The translations under genes were made by a program, and so were the position numbers. The notes under the pieces were generated by a model, which was given only the letters and a program-made list of their open reading frames with translations, had not been told where the DNA came from and did no database searches. 64,000 bases of DNA from Galbula dea (taxonomy: Eukaryota > Chordata > Aves > Piciformes > Galbulidae): positions 310,001 to 374,000 of the forward strand of contig VWZX01007386.1 in NCBI GenBank assembly GCA_013399015.1, written 5' to 3'. Of this stretch, positions 48,701 through 63,700 are shown in pieces; within the stretch, counting starts at the first letter, position 1, and the number at the start of each line of letters is the position of its first letter.

Positions 48701-51700
48701 TGAAATTAAGAGTTGCAGGACTGAATCCTAAACTTGCTGAACTTAAGATGCAATCAGGTTATTCAATAGGAATGCCCTTTTGACAAGGATTTCCTCTATC
48801 TGTTTTTGGTTATTACATTATTAAAAACCAGTCAAAATTACATTTGTGCCACCAGGGGTTTTGTTTGTTTGCTTTGATTGTGTTTCTTTTCTAAATTCAT
48901 TTTAAGCTGATTGATTATTCATGAAGTGGTTGCCTCACATATTCAGTATCATGTTATGTGACTTGTCAACCTAGTGCAATATTGTTCCTGTTATCTTTAG
49001 ATGAGCAATAAAATACAACATTTATAATTAACAGCTGCCTAACATGGGGAGAGTATCTATTTCTTTCTAAACATTTGTGAATACTGTCAAAACATGTGTT
49101 CTAGTGGACAAAACATCACAGCAGTATCCCATTCAGAGGGTGGACTTGTTCAATGATTTGTTTTCACTGTATTGCTTAGCTCTTCATTACCAGAGCTCTG
49201 TAGATCCTTACCCACTAACTTTGCAATTTGCATGCAAGACTTTTGGCTTATTTACTTACATGTGTCACAGCAGGTAGTGCCAATTTTTGCAATTCTGCCC
49301 TAAAACAATAAAAAAAAAAGAGATAAAAACCTATTTTGGCACAAGTAATACACCTTTTTTTCTGCTGGAAGAATACAAAAGGATGTTTTCAACAAGGCAT
49401 TGGGTAAGAAAATTGTATTTTGATCTTGTACAAAAATATAAATCCATATTAGTAATCATCTATTTTAGGGGTTTGAAGTTGTGATTGTATTTATTGATAG
49501 CTGATTAGAAATAATTGATGATGTTAGCAAATTCAGCACCTGAAAACACTGCTTTCAGCTTATATTAGGAGCTTTCTAAACTAAAGACACTAAATACAAA
49601 TTGCTGGGAACTAGAATGATCAAACCAACAACATTCAAGTCTTTAAGAAAGGAAGTTAAACAGAGCCACTTGAATTTTTAGCAACAGAGATGAAAGCATG
49701 CCTATTCCCCAACAGCTGAAAATGCACAGTCCAGTCATCTTTTTTGTTGCTTCTGAATTTGAGAGAACAAATTCTTTGCTGTAGTGTTTATGGTACTGGG
49801 GTATCTGAAAGACAAACTCCCACAGGAAAGATGGGTGGCCACATTGAGAAGAGTTTTTATTATACCATTACACCAAACATCTGTAGATATGGAAGTTTGA
49901 GTTCTTCCTACAGCACTGGGAATTTTTTTTTCTCTAAGCTCATACTAGGGTAGAGAAAAAATGTCTTAGCTTTTCATATGCATTTTCTTAGAAATAAAAG
50001 GCCTGATCTGACTGTTGTCTCAATTTGTGTAGTTATCCACACAGTTTTGCTCTGGATACTAAACCAAAAAATTGCCAGACTAAATAGTTTCTGATGTTTG
50101 CAGCTTTATATGGAGCAGAATCACTGCAAGCTCAGCATCTCCCCTGCAGTATAGTCCCAGATAAAACCAGCAGATATTTTAAAATAAAGAAAACTTACAT
50201 TTTTTTGAATTTCAGAGAAAATTCAAATTCAGTTTAGCCAAAGTGCTAGGAAAGGGTTAGGGTTTCCCACCCTAATACACATAAGGTAACTATATACAGA
50301 ACCATGACCATGACAGAACCTATTAAGAAACCTGGAAATAGCACCCATTTCACTACTTACTCCTTCAGCCAAACATCTTCTGGAATCAAATGGAGGACAG
50401 CCAGTGATTCTCCTTTCCCAGATAAATTCTCCTTTCTCATTTACTTTACATAAGTGACTATCACAGCCATCCTGAAGTGATTCATTTGGCTGTAAAGATT
50501 TAAAGGCTGTTAGCTTTACACAGAAACAACATGAGAGAGAAAGTTTTCAGGATATTATACAACCTGATTATTGATAATTCAATTAATATACCATGATGGT
50601 GAAATTTCTAAAACATGGAAAATTGTAGTACACAGAATCAACAGTCATGATCTTCTATTTACTTCCATAGCCTTATCAATTACAGCTCAGTCAAGATTGC
50701 CAAAATCTGACCATTTTCAGCACTTAACAGAGAAGAAATTTCCATTAAAAAGGAAATCATTTAAAATGAGGGTTTTTTCATTTCCTCTAAGTAGTTATTT
50801 GAGTGCATATTCCAGTTAAAGTTCCATCACAATCTTCATGCTTGTAGGTACATCTAGAAGGTCCCTCTCAAATGAAGTCCTCTTTTTTTCATTTACAAAC
50901 AACAACAAAATAAAACTGTATTGAGAAACTGTTCCAAGATATAAAGGAAAAGGCACTAGTAAAGCCATGCTGCCTAGCCAAAAGGAGGAAAAAAAATGAA
51001 CTTTCCTTGGGTTCATCAGAAATCTCTGCTACTTTTAGATTTACTCATAAATAGAAGACAGAGTTCTTGAAACTTACCTGAAGGTATTTAACCCTTCCAT
51101 CTCTCAGCCTGATACCACATGAAGTTGGCACACATCTTCCACAGCAAGAGCCAGACACTTCCTGCCTTCTGTAATTCTGGAAGGTAAAGCACATTTTAAT
51201 GAGTTTATTTGGCTTTAAGAATGCTTCCTACACTTCTTTGTGGAGGATTTCTTTACAAAGAAACAAAAACAAATTCAACAAACAAAGAAAATAACCCACC
51301 ACAAAACAAAATCAAAATCAAAGATGGACAAAGTGATAAGCAGAACTTTTTTAAACAGTAGGACTAGACTAGTTTAATGTAATTAGTTGCCTAATAACTG
51401 GTAAGCAGTGGGCAGGAAAACAGGAGACTAAAGCTGAGGTGGAAAACTTGAACTCTGGAAAGAAAAAGAAAATAGCTGGATAAAACAAGTAAAGCAAAGC
51501 AGAGCATCAGAGAAGGTACAATACAATAAAATGAAAATGGAGAGAAAGAAAGAAAAGAGGAATAATGGAGCCCCACAAATGGCAGAGGAAGGACAAAACA
51601 GTGGCACAGAAAGGTGTACGGGAGAATGAGCAGCACTAGATGGAAAGAAATAAAGCTATAGAATGGATAGTGGAAGGAAAAACAAAACCAAACCAAAAGA

Positions 51701-54700
51701 AAAGAAGCAAGCAACCAAACAAAACTAGAAAGGAACTGAGTTAGCACCTGAAGTGTCCCACAGTAATGTCTCCAGCTGCTGAACAACCAACAGCTGCTTA
51801 TGATGAGCTGAACATTTTTAAGATAGCAAACACTTTCTGGTTCAGTGAAGGCATGTACATCCCATATGCTTTTAATAGAAAAATAATTTGGGGAGGGTGG
51901 GAGTTCACTATTAAATCATTGGAAGAAAACATAGTTCATTGTTATTTAGGTGAATTTGTTCTACTAGCAAAAAAGTAAGCACCTACAGTAGGTCATAAAA
52001 TGACCCCCCCCCCAAAAAAAGTGACCCTGATGAACAGAATATGATGCGGTTGGCTGCACTTCAATTACCAGTTCATTTACTTTTAGAGCTTCAGCATCTA
52101 GTAGAAAGCAGGTGCTCCTGAGACAGTATATACCTTTAACCTGTGATTGTATCCACTGTGAAAGAATTGCTTCTAATCTGGCTATACCATGACATCAATG
52201 ACTCTGAGACAGGAAAGATCCCAAGTATGTTTGTGAATCCCATTGGTCTTAGGAGGACAAAGACATTCCAAATCCTATTTGATATTTTTTTTCCCCCTCA
52301 ATCTCCACAGATTCATTACAAAGGATAAAAAGGGATACATACATCTAGATCTGCAACCTCCCTTGGGTAGCTGCACATCTCCTAAACTCAAGTTCATAGT
52401 GTTTAATAAGCCCAACTGGAAATTGGCCTTTCTTCAGGTTTTTTTGTTTAGTCTGTACTTTTGGGTCAGGTAGGGGAAAGGAGCTGTTTGGGAATTGTGT
52501 GGGTGGTGAAGGAAGCAGGAGAGAAATGTTTCCTCTTTTTTTTTTTTTACCATGTATTTCATTGATTCCTCTACCTTTAATCTCTACAGCTGGCTTCTTG
52601 CATTGAAAAGCAAGAATTCATGTTTGTGTGCTTTTGTGTATACATACATTTCTGGACACAGATTTATTTTAGTGTAGCTGAGGGTTTTTTCATTGATCTG
52701 CTAGGTTGTATATTTTGTGGAAGTAAGGAAGATGCTCAGCACTGAGCTTGCCCATTTATTTCCTTTCAAGAGCCTGTGGCTGGAGGGGTATTGCTTCTTG
52801 CACAGGCCCTGGCTTTGGTTGGGTCCACTGGGCTACATCTGTTATCCAAGGAAACATAGAAGAGGAAGAGGTATTTTAGCCTTTTTCTGTGAAACTTAGT
52901 TGTGATCTGTGCTCTTCATACCAGGAGAGATTAAGACAACCCCTGCAACTTGCTTAGATCTCCTTCTACTTGAGGAATTAGTGCTAAAACAGAAAACTAC
53001 ATGATTCAGCAGTAACAGTCAAGATACTCCAGTCACACTGTTGGCCAGTAGAATAAAAATAGGAGCTATTTGCCTCTGGCTTTCCCAGCCAAGCTCATTC
53101 CTTGCAAAGCAGCAGCAAAGACTTCAATACAAAAACAAACCCACAAACAACAACAACAAAAAAAAAACCCAGTAGAATTTATGGAGACGATCACTTCAAA
53201 TCACCTAAGGCATATCTGGGGACCAGACAGAAGTACTATTGAGCCCAGCTATTAGACAATTTAGAATAGTCATAGGAAAGCCCTGAAGCATGGAGATCTG
53301 GCTGAGCTGCTGGTCCCTGGAGGGACAGATATCCTGTAGGAAAAGAGACACAGTGGTTCCTGTTGCAAATGATTTACCAAATCTTCTTTTGCTCTGAAGG
53401 GAAGTAGTCTAACATACACAATAAAATATGCTCCTAGACCTGATTTCTGTGAAAATTTACCTTTCCTACACCATGAATTTAGATCACATTTGGCATATTT
53501 CATCTAATTCAGGGAAAGAACAACACAGGCCTACGACTTCTCAGAAAAACTAGAAGGCAGGCAACAGGTTCCAGAGCTGTACAGAACATAAACTGATGTA
53601 ATACAATGAAGAACAAGAGCTTCTCATTAGACACTTTCTTAATCAGAACATCAAGACCATTTGGCACTTACTATTGGGCAGGGTTCACAGGTTAATTTTG
53701 TACATGTCAGAGTGTATCTCCGGGAAGATGTTGACTGAGCAGAGCAGACACATGTGGTGCATTGATCCATCATCAGGCGTTTCCAGGGCTGTAATTAGAA
53801 CCAGTTTAGAAGTCAGTGACAGTCTCTTTAGCAAAGCTCTAATAAATGAACTATTCTATCTAGGTTAAATCTCTTTTATTAAATCTTGCATTGCAATTCT
53901 ATGCAAGAGCAAAAAGCAAACCATTGCCCCCACTTTATAGAGATATGGATTTTTTCATCTGTAATTCCACGACAAGTAGCATAGAGTGAGGCTGCCTTTA
54001 GAATGCCTTATCCTGCAAAATGCCATTGACTTCTCTTACTTCATTGCTTACAAAGCTGGCAAGCAAGAAAGGAATCCTTGGAAGTGATGAGGAAGATTTT
54101 GTCATGAACTATCCTGACTATGTGTTAAGTAGCTGCCACCAGTTCATTTATACTGGAATTGGTTTGCTAACAAATTTTTACTCTTGAGCCATTGCCACAC
54201 AATTCGTGGCAGAAATTATTTGTTATTGTTTGCCTTGGAGGCCTAAAAGCTTAATATTGAGAGAGGAGAAAGAAAAACAAAACCAGAAACAGAATTACTG
54301 AGTGAAGAACTGGACTTATCCATAGGAACAAACAAATCAGTGGCTGAGCTGGCACACAATTAAAATTCCCTGAGCTGTTCCCAGCACCTTGTTTGCTAGA
54401 CCCCAACACCTTTTCAAAGCAAGCAAAAATGGCATTTAAGATGTAGAGTAAAAATGTCAAAGCATTAAATTGGAAACAAAAGGATGTGGAGCTAATAACT
54501 GGACTCCTAGCACTGAAAAGAACCCTAAATACAAAGTCTTTCTGCCTCCCAAGTGCACAGCCTTTCATTTCAACCCCAAAATAACAAACCACTGTGGCTG
54601 AAAGGACACAATGGAGGGAAGCTACTCGAGATTTTCACAAAGAACTTCTAAAACCTTAGAATCCAAAACAGACAGATAAAGTTGAGTTCAGAATTAAATC

Positions 54701-57700
54701 ATTGTACAGGCAGGAATGTAGGGCTTACTAGAGACATGCTGAGACGAAATCCTCACACACAAGTGCCTTGAACTTTTGGAGGAAGGTCTTACCTTGATCC
54801 AAAGATTGCCTCACACCTTAGTTCTATGATATTTACTTAATGTATTTAAGGATCAGCACACAAATGGCTTTAACAATGGCTTTCTGTGAACAAACATAGC
54901 CTGGCATGACTGAACTGAATGAACAAATGTATTGATACATCTTTTCCCCTTTATGTAATACACCTATCATATGTTTTCCTGGCTAACTGAGAATGAAATG
55001 TCAACATCTGCTAACCCTGTGTTAGTCAGTGCAACCAAAGTAACCTGCATGAAGCCCTTAACTACCCAGATCTCCTTCAAAAATGCCACTCAGTAAAAGC
55101 CTGAGAAAACAGATGAATGATATAGAGAATCCTTTTGGTAAATACAGCCACCTGCTTGCAAGTCTACAGTTAAAGCCCACAGTGTTGTTAAGACAAGCAG
55201 AGTGAATGCAATAGACCAAAGTATTGCAATATAATATTGGTAACCAGATACAAGACAAAAATGTAAAGGATTAAGGATGCAGTCAGTTAACAGGACTGCA
55301 GTAAAAGACTCAAAACTTGGAACTACTCAGTGAATGAGTTAATGGAGCAAAGTTTTCCCTTGATACAAAATGAAACTTGAACCCTGCTCTTAAGGGACAC
55401 AGAATAAAGGTTTGGAAATCCAGGAAATATAAACTTCTGTGGACAGCACATCTTCCTTCCTGACCAGAACTCTGGAACAGTCATTGAAGTAGAGAATAGG
55501 GTAAAGACAAGGCTGTACTAACACCAGCTGCTCAAAAGCTTTCAGACATAGAGCTAATTAGCTTATAATAAGTCACTAAATGAAGCTGTTTTAATTGAGA
55601 AGTACATTAATTTAAGAGAAGTTCCAATATAAACTCTAATCCAATTACCTTAAAAACAATAAAAGAAAATGATCACTTGTTTAGAAATCTTCCAAGGTTT
55701 TATCTCAACTCGAATTTCACACTCTCCATTCTGAGAAAAGAGTTTAGTAACTGCATTGTTGAATACTAACTTCAGTACTGCTTGCCTTTTGCAACAGCAA
55801 AGCACAGAAGTAATGTGACAGCTGGGGCCTACCTACATCCTCTACATCTTGCACAGGCAGTGTTTGATAAAATGAACAATTGTCAGGAAGAACAGTAACA
55901 CATTTTAAAAGCCACATTAAAAGAAAAAAAAAAATAAGGACAGCTTTTATATATAGTGAGATAAATAAAAATGAGTCAAAATGTAGTTTTGTGTCAGCTA
56001 AAACACTGCATGAATTCATTCCAAATTTGGATAATTTTATTAAGATAGGATTTGTTTAATAATGTAGAAGCTGAAATATTTTAACATTTCAGAGTACATA
56101 TATTTCCCATTTTGCCTTCAACATGACTTTTAGTTTCAAAGTTTGCTTATGCTTCATTTTAAAATGTTTTAAAATAATTTAAAACACTTGAAAATAGAAG
56201 AAAGACTTTACTTGACAAATCAGGCAAACATTGCATTGGAAAAGAAAAAAATTAATTGTTCTTGAAAGAACAGAATGTATCTGGGAAGACATCAACTTTT
56301 TTTAACACAGAATATATATGCATGCATATCCTATATAACAGAAGGAGGCAGGAGCTAGCAATTACTATACTGCTTGACATTCCCTACAATTACAGTCTTC
56401 ATGAAATACCACAATTAATTTTGACAACATACTACAGATGAGGCTAGCAGAGGAATCCAAAAGAAAGCAGATTATTTCAGATTTTTTTGTTCCAGTGTTC
56501 TGACAAGAAAGGCAGAGTTATTCCTTGGATCAAATTCCACAGGGAAGTAATCCCCAAGCAGAATGATGGGCACTTGATGACAGGGTTTTAGCTCTAAGAA
56601 ACCAAAAAACTTATGCCTATCAACTCTAAAAATTACAAACCAGAAGAAATACATGGAGAAATGTTCCCTCTGCCATAACTCAAAAGTCCAAAGAGATTTG
56701 CATAAACTCACTTTTTAAATAAATGAAAAAGACATACATTGACAATGCAGCAATCCATAGGTCAAAAGTTAGGTTAAATGACTAAAGAGGACCTGTTTCC
56801 CTGGAGGATGATGAGAATATTTAGAGCTCTTTGACACCAGAGGTGCTGCCAGAATATGGATTTAGGGAAACAATGGACAATTGACAGAGCTCTCTAAAGA
56901 TAAACTCAGCATAAATGAGATCAGCTGCTTAGCTCCCATCATTCCCACTGTCATGGGCTGGGTTAAACATGTCTTAATCTATCCATTAAACATAGAGTTG
57001 AGAAAAAATTTCCTCTGAGGGCATAACAGCAGGGATCTTGAAAGGGGACAGAGGTCAAACAGTGAAGAAGCTTAGCTTTCCTGCTCCTGCTAATAGCCAA
57101 CAAGGGATACCCCTCCTTCTACACAGGTGGAGCAAGAGTTTCCATCCGTTTTTTAATCTGCCTTATCCTCTAGGTAGAATAGGGGAAGTTTTTGCTTCCC
57201 CAACGTGGGCAAGGATCATTTATTGAGATTATCCCTCACAGATAGTTTCCTGTGTGTTTGGTAGCCTGCAAAGCATTACACAATGCAGATTACCACAGTT
57301 TCTAAGCTCTTTTCTCAAGCAGCCTTTCAAGATAAGGAAACATTACTGTCTTCATTTTACAAAGGTACTCATTGTCACACAGGAAGACTGGTGAGGTTAC
57401 AAACTGGACAGACATGTGCTGAGACTCTTGCCACTTCTTCTACCTCAAGGTCTTCCCTTGGGATACCTCAAGGCAGAGATTCTATCTGGACAAAGCTGCT
57501 CTGCACACTTATATGTGTTCTTCAAAAGCTCATTCATATATCTAAATGTCTTACCATCACAGCAAACAAAAGGAATCATGTCTTACCCCAATAACAGTGC
57601 CATTCAAGAGACAACCATTCAGGGGTACTGAAAAAGAAGATATTTCATTTAACATTACCATTATCATGACATTACCAAGATGTAATAAACTACAGGTATG

Positions 57701-60700
57701 TTTTTTTGACTTATTACAGTACCAACTGAGGATATTTAGATCCAGCTTTACTGTAGAGGCATAACTGAGCCCTTTTACATTGTGAAAGGTAGACAGTGAA
57801 CATCAGTTGGAAAGAGAAAGCAGTAGCAGCAGAAGCCATTGTACTCAATGTCTAAATTATACAGAAGAGCTTCACAGTAGCACTATACCTGCACAACATG
57901 CACTTTTGAAATTGTTGTTGAGAAACAGAAGGTCAACAGATGAGGTGATTCGTTCTCTAGTGAGTGCATTTGTCACACATAAAACCTTACCACATCTGCA
58001 GGAAGGGCAGCAGTCTATTATTTGGTCACAACGTAGTTCAGTTCCTTCTGGACAGTCAGGCACATCCATTTGAGAGCAAGAAAGATTCTTCTGCTGTACA
58101 AAAACCTCATTGTTCACCCTGACACACTCATTGATAATGCAGGGGTTGAAGGGAGATCGCCACTCTGTGCCAACCTGATGGGAAATTGTGAAAGGATTAA
58201 ATATAGGCAGCAGTATTTGTGCCACTGGATAGAGAGAAGACCACCAGAGCCAACAAGCTGGTTTGCAAAAAGCACATTTACTGTGTCAGGAACAGTCTGC
58301 CCATCAACACTTCTCCACACATCCTCACTGCAACAATCAGCTTATAGAACAGTCTACTGCTTGCAGAGTATGGGAGTTACAGGAGAATCCTTAAGGTGAA
58401 AAAATAAAGGGGCATGTGAAGCAGAAAAAGCACTGTTAACTGGTTTGAAATCTACATGTGTTACCTGGTAGATGACTGCACTGAGTTGTGCTGTAGCCAA
58501 GCTGGTTCTCTTTCTGCTGGAACCTGCTCTAAATCAGCTCTACTAAGTCCAAAAGAGGCTTTGGCAATAGGCTCTAGACTAGAAAATACTTGCGAACATA
58601 GAAGAGATCAGATCCTGTTGACAGTCCTACTGATTATAGCCACCCATGGGCCAGACAAGGCAGGAACTCCAAGTGTTGTTATGAGAAAAGACAACACTAC
58701 AGGTCAGAAAAAAGCTGCTGTCACAGTTCAGTGCTGAGAGGAGCTGATCACTGCTTCAAAGCTGTGTGCCTCCACTGCTAGCATTCTCTGAATACACTTC
58801 AAGAACAGCAAAAGTGAAAATCAGATCTCCAGCTCCAGTAAATTCAAACACCCTTGCTCAGAAAGCTAGGGAATACTTTTGTCTCATGTGTTACAGACTT
58901 AGTTCTTTGTTAATGACAAAGAGTTCAGAGAAGACACAGCAAGAAAGAGACAGCAGAGTATAAGGATCTATTATGCCATTAGGACAACAGAAGTCAGTAA
59001 GACATGGTGGGACATCAAACAGACCCTCTGAAGGCTTGTTTTATGAAGCAGAAAAGAATATTGATCCACATTAAGAAATTCCCTTAGTAAAATCAGGGAA
59101 GAGGCAGACTCCAAAATGATATCTTAACATTTTTTAAAAGACAGCAGACTGCCTTTCTCAAAGATGCAATTAGAAAGTTAATATTAAATATGTGAACTTG
59201 TGATGTGGTTGAAAATGCAGACATTATAAAGAACAACACTTAGGCAAAAACAGATGGGGAGAAGGTCTATTATTTTAAACATATTTAACTTACTGTTTCT
59301 GCCCTTGTTGAATCCAAAGCTCTGCATAGGATTAAGCAATTTAAAGCTACTGGGGCAGGCAAAGGCTTGCTAAGGGTGGTTGGGTTAGGGACAAAACAAA
59401 CTAAATAGCCTGCAGGAATTAAAAATGTAGGCAAAAAATAAACAAATACCCATGTAGCTTTCCAGAGTGGTAGGGTATTTTAATAGCTATTTTAAATGGC
59501 TAATGCATACACTCACTTTCCATTGAACTCATTGAATCTCAAGGGAACAGGCACACTGCTGAAAATAAACTGTTACTTTGAACAGAAAACAAGTGTGGCC
59601 TGGACCACTGCAGTCTGATTTGACATGCAGCAAACATTTTTAGCAACCAGGGAATAATTCATGCTTCTAACCTCATTAACTCTGATATTTCAGTGTGTAC
59701 CAGATAGGATACCCTATTGAATAAGACTGTGAAATTTAAGTAATCCACTACCCCATCTGCCTGCTATCTGTAGAATAATATAAATTAATTGGGATAATTT
59801 AAACAAATAACCTACAGCCAGAGAAGCATCATGCCCCACTTACAATCTTTTCATAGAATCATAGAATCTTGAGCTACCATTTGTGAAATTATTAATTTTA
59901 CACAAAAATATTGCTTCCTTAAAGCCCAGAAAGGGTGGGGAGGGTTTGCTTGTTAGAACCAAGTCACACATGCCAAAAGACATTGTTTTTCAGTGCTGTT
60001 TGATGTATGGAAGAAATAGCTCATAGTTTCTTCACCTCCTTCCATGAAACACAAAAGCATTCCAGGGTGCTTCTGCTAGAAGAGGAAGTGTCCATGCCAC
60101 TGCTACCTCACCTCATGCAAACGAGAATCTGCATCACCCCGAGACCAGAACAGCTGCTCCTCACAGGCAGTCTTCTGGCACCTCCCACAACACTCCCCTT
60201 CTTGGATGGTATACTTGTAACCCTGAAGGAGGAAAGAAAAGCACTCTACTGATCCAGGAACAGGAAATAAAGGAGAAAATTAATCCTAAAAGAAAACACT
60301 GGGGTAAATGTTTAACTTGAGCAACTTTTCATGGAAAGAGGAGTTTCATCTTTTCATGGGTGCTAAGGTTTTGGCCAGTAAGCTCTGTCAGCTGTCTTTT
60401 GGCCAACAAAGCAGGAAAGAAAGAAGAGAGATTATTCCTCAACGTAGTATTCTTAAGAAGGCTCCAATATTTGTCTTTTTCATATCGAGATGAGAGTACA
60501 GACAGGGGGTTGGAGGAACCAAAGACAATGCAAATGGCAACAGGAGACTGAGAAAAACAGTAGGATGCATATCAATCCATTTGACATGCTGAAAGCAAAA
60601 TCTTCAGTAGCAATGAATCAGCATAATTCTAGAGATTTCCCTGAAGCTGCACTCATTTAGTCCAGGAGAGGACTTAACTCTCTCTTTGCAAATCTCTAGA

Positions 60701-63700
60701 ACATTATGGTATCTTTTCCTAATTTCCATAATAAATTGTGCTTTAAAATGCCAGCAGGATGTTTGAAATTACCTCCCAGCAAGGCTTTCACAGTTTTTAA
60801 ATGAGATCCTGCACATTTAATATTCAAATAACAGTCTTCCCTTTACATTAGTTTCTTTGACCTCCTTAATGTACACTATTAAACCATTTATTACCACGCT
60901 TTACATGCTACCTCAAAGGAAAATAACCCTTTGAATTATTAGAGATTAAAGCCATAGCTGTGGTAGTCAGCATCTATTACAACCATCATTTACCATGCCT
61001 CTGCACACAGAGTGCAAAGGTTCTTTATTTTAACATAATTAATCAAAAGGCTTGAAAATCTAACCTAATTAATTTACACACACTTAGCCAAATGGCTTTC
61101 TCTTAAACCTTTATCCCAGAAAATTATGCTGCATTCTTCTCAAAATCATCTAATATTTTAAATTATCCAATATTTTAAACCCCACTTACAAAGTACCCCA
61201 TCCCAAGAGCACTGACAGAAATTAAGCAAAGTGAGTGCTTCCTTCATATTAGTATACTACTGATTTTAAGGTGTTTTGACAGCTGTTATCCACTTTATCA
61301 CCATGATTTTCTGAAGGGTACTCTCAGAGAAGTAATTTCTGAAGCTCCAGGAGGGAGACTCCACTCCTCCTTGTGGCACACGCAGTAACTGCGGCTTGCT
61401 GTCTCAAAACTGGCAAGAGACAGATAGGAAAAAGGACATAAAAAGCAAGGAGACTATGACATGTAATGAAGCAAACTCACAGATGGTTTGCAAGTGAGAA
61501 GTCTGTATTTGCTGTTAACCTCCTCAGAGAAGGGTGCCTTTGATTCATTTAAATAAAACATCCACTTATTTTTTTCCTTAGCATTTCTTTACATGCTAAA
61601 GCTACAGGTAGGAGATGTTTGCACAAATCATTTTATGGTCAAAGTCTTCTAATTTATGAGACTGATCATGAGTACTTATTGTGCAAGTGCTGTAAATGAT
61701 AGACATTTCAGGATCTAGTTTCTCTTGTATTGAAATAAAAAAGAGATTTGTCACTCCTTTCCTTGGTAGCAAGATATGATCCTAAAACAATGGCCCTAAA
61801 ACAAAGCCAGTAATTCTCAGGCACTCTTAGACTCTGTTCCCAAGATAATTTGTTGCTACAGCACTTATTCTTTATTTTTGCTCTACTTAAAAGTAACCTT
61901 TTCAGACCCCACCAGGGCTCTGCTGGCCAGGGCACTGGTTTAAATGCTACTCACCCGAGAGCAGAAGGTGTTGCACACTTTGTTGTGACACTCCATCATC
62001 TGAAGTCCTGTAACATCATCCCTCATACTAGTGCAAGAGCATTCCCTGCAACCATCAGCCCAGGTTGTCCCAATGGGGTAGACTATGTTGTTGTGCACAC
62101 ACACCTATTGAAGGCAACAATTAACAGATGAAAGGGTACCCTGCTGGCTCCAGAGGGCTGCTTTTTAAGGTGGGAAACCTAATAGAAATTGTATGGAATA
62201 TTTTGAACCCAGTAGAAATGCTACAGGTCTTAAAATTGTGGCCACTCTGTTGAGGAAAGGAAATAAGTGCAACCAAAGGTACTGTCCTGTAAAGAATAAA
62301 CTGGAGAATTTTATCTTCAGTCCATGGAGTTGCCCAGGTCTGACTCAGTTTCTCTGGAAGTATAATGTGACTCAATACTTAGAGACAATAAACAGTGAGT
62401 GCTGTAGAAAGAGCTGTGCATGCAAAACTTCCTCCAGCTAAAACAACTGATCTGAAAAGAAACCTACCTTGAGCTACAACCATTCATCCCCTTGTATCTA
62501 AAGCCATCACAGCTGCCACATAAGCAATGCCTTCTCTTATACTGCACTTTTTACAAGTAAATTTTTACAGCATGTTATTAAAGGGATGAACAACATTTAT
62601 TTTTATAGATGTAGCAAGTAAGTCACAGACATAAAATGACTTATGCAAGGTCATGAACTACTTAGCAACAGAAAATAATGGCTAGATCTCCTATGCTGCA
62701 AGATAGTGTAACCCCATGTTAAGCTGTCAGGTAAGGTTGTTTCAGTGAAAAGGTTACATTGCTCTGCAACCACTCCTCTAAGCAACCTTAATGGTTAATA
62801 ATATAAAGGCTTAATAAAAGGTTGACAAAACAAGGAAAAATATAACCTGGTGAAGCTTTAACAAAGTCAGATATTGATTTGGCAAAAATTTAGGAGTGGC
62901 AATATAGTTCATATAAGATACAATACCTCCTCAGGCAGAGGCAAAGGTAATCAAAAGGCACAAGGAGTTTGCCTAAGGAGCCCCAAATATTTCTATCAAG
63001 TTAGTATAGAATGAAAGAATATATAGTAACTGTACTGATCCAAAGCATGTACCTCTGTTATCCAGAAACAAATGAAAACTTTAAAAATTATCTCTGATAT
63101 TCCTAATGCTTGAATGACCTTGAAGTTTTAAATGGTTTCAGTTTCTATGAATAGACATATACACACAAAATCTAATTATCTCAAAGTCACAAAGAATGGG
63201 TTGGTTATGTCAGAACAAATGACTGTAATAAAACAAGCAGTGGTATGATGCAAGAGTGTATTTCTCTCAGACACATGTAAAATTAAAAATGCCCTGCCAT
63301 CATTACCCAGGAGCCTTGCTGTGATGTTGTTAATACCTGGCTACCCACTTACTTTGGAGCTGTCACTCTGTGTATAAAAGATACTTTCATCTATAGAAAT
63401 GACACTTCATTGCTCTTACCCTGCCTGGAATGCAGGTGGTAGACACACAGCCACAGTCATTGGTGAGAGATCTGGAGAGATATCCCAGAGGGCAGCTCAC
63501 TGTGGAGTTTGTACAGTTGCAGGTACACTCGTATTTATCACAGCACTCGGTCTTCTGGACAGTCAGCTCTCGATGCGGAGGGCAGGCAGGTGGTTGGACT
63601 AAGCTGCATGCTTCTTTGTTACATGCTAGCAGAAAAAGGTGGGCACCATGTCAAGCACAAGACATCTCAGAGGGCTGTGAGTTAGCAAGTTCTCTGGCAG

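Larger units (their letters stand above)
47080..49259. other. VWF intron between the 40-nt and 98-nt exons
   Basis: About 2.2 kb. It holds the CR1 RT fragment (47768-48140) and the AAAT repeat; nothing else is recognised. Confidence 0.75.
51177..53671. other. VWF intron with A-rich tracts; neighbouring introns empty
   Basis: About 2.5 kb with the A-rich runs, the C10-A7 junction and a T run at 52536-52548. The shorter introns to its left (49300-50360 and 50490-51077) show nothing I recognise. Confidence 0.7.
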
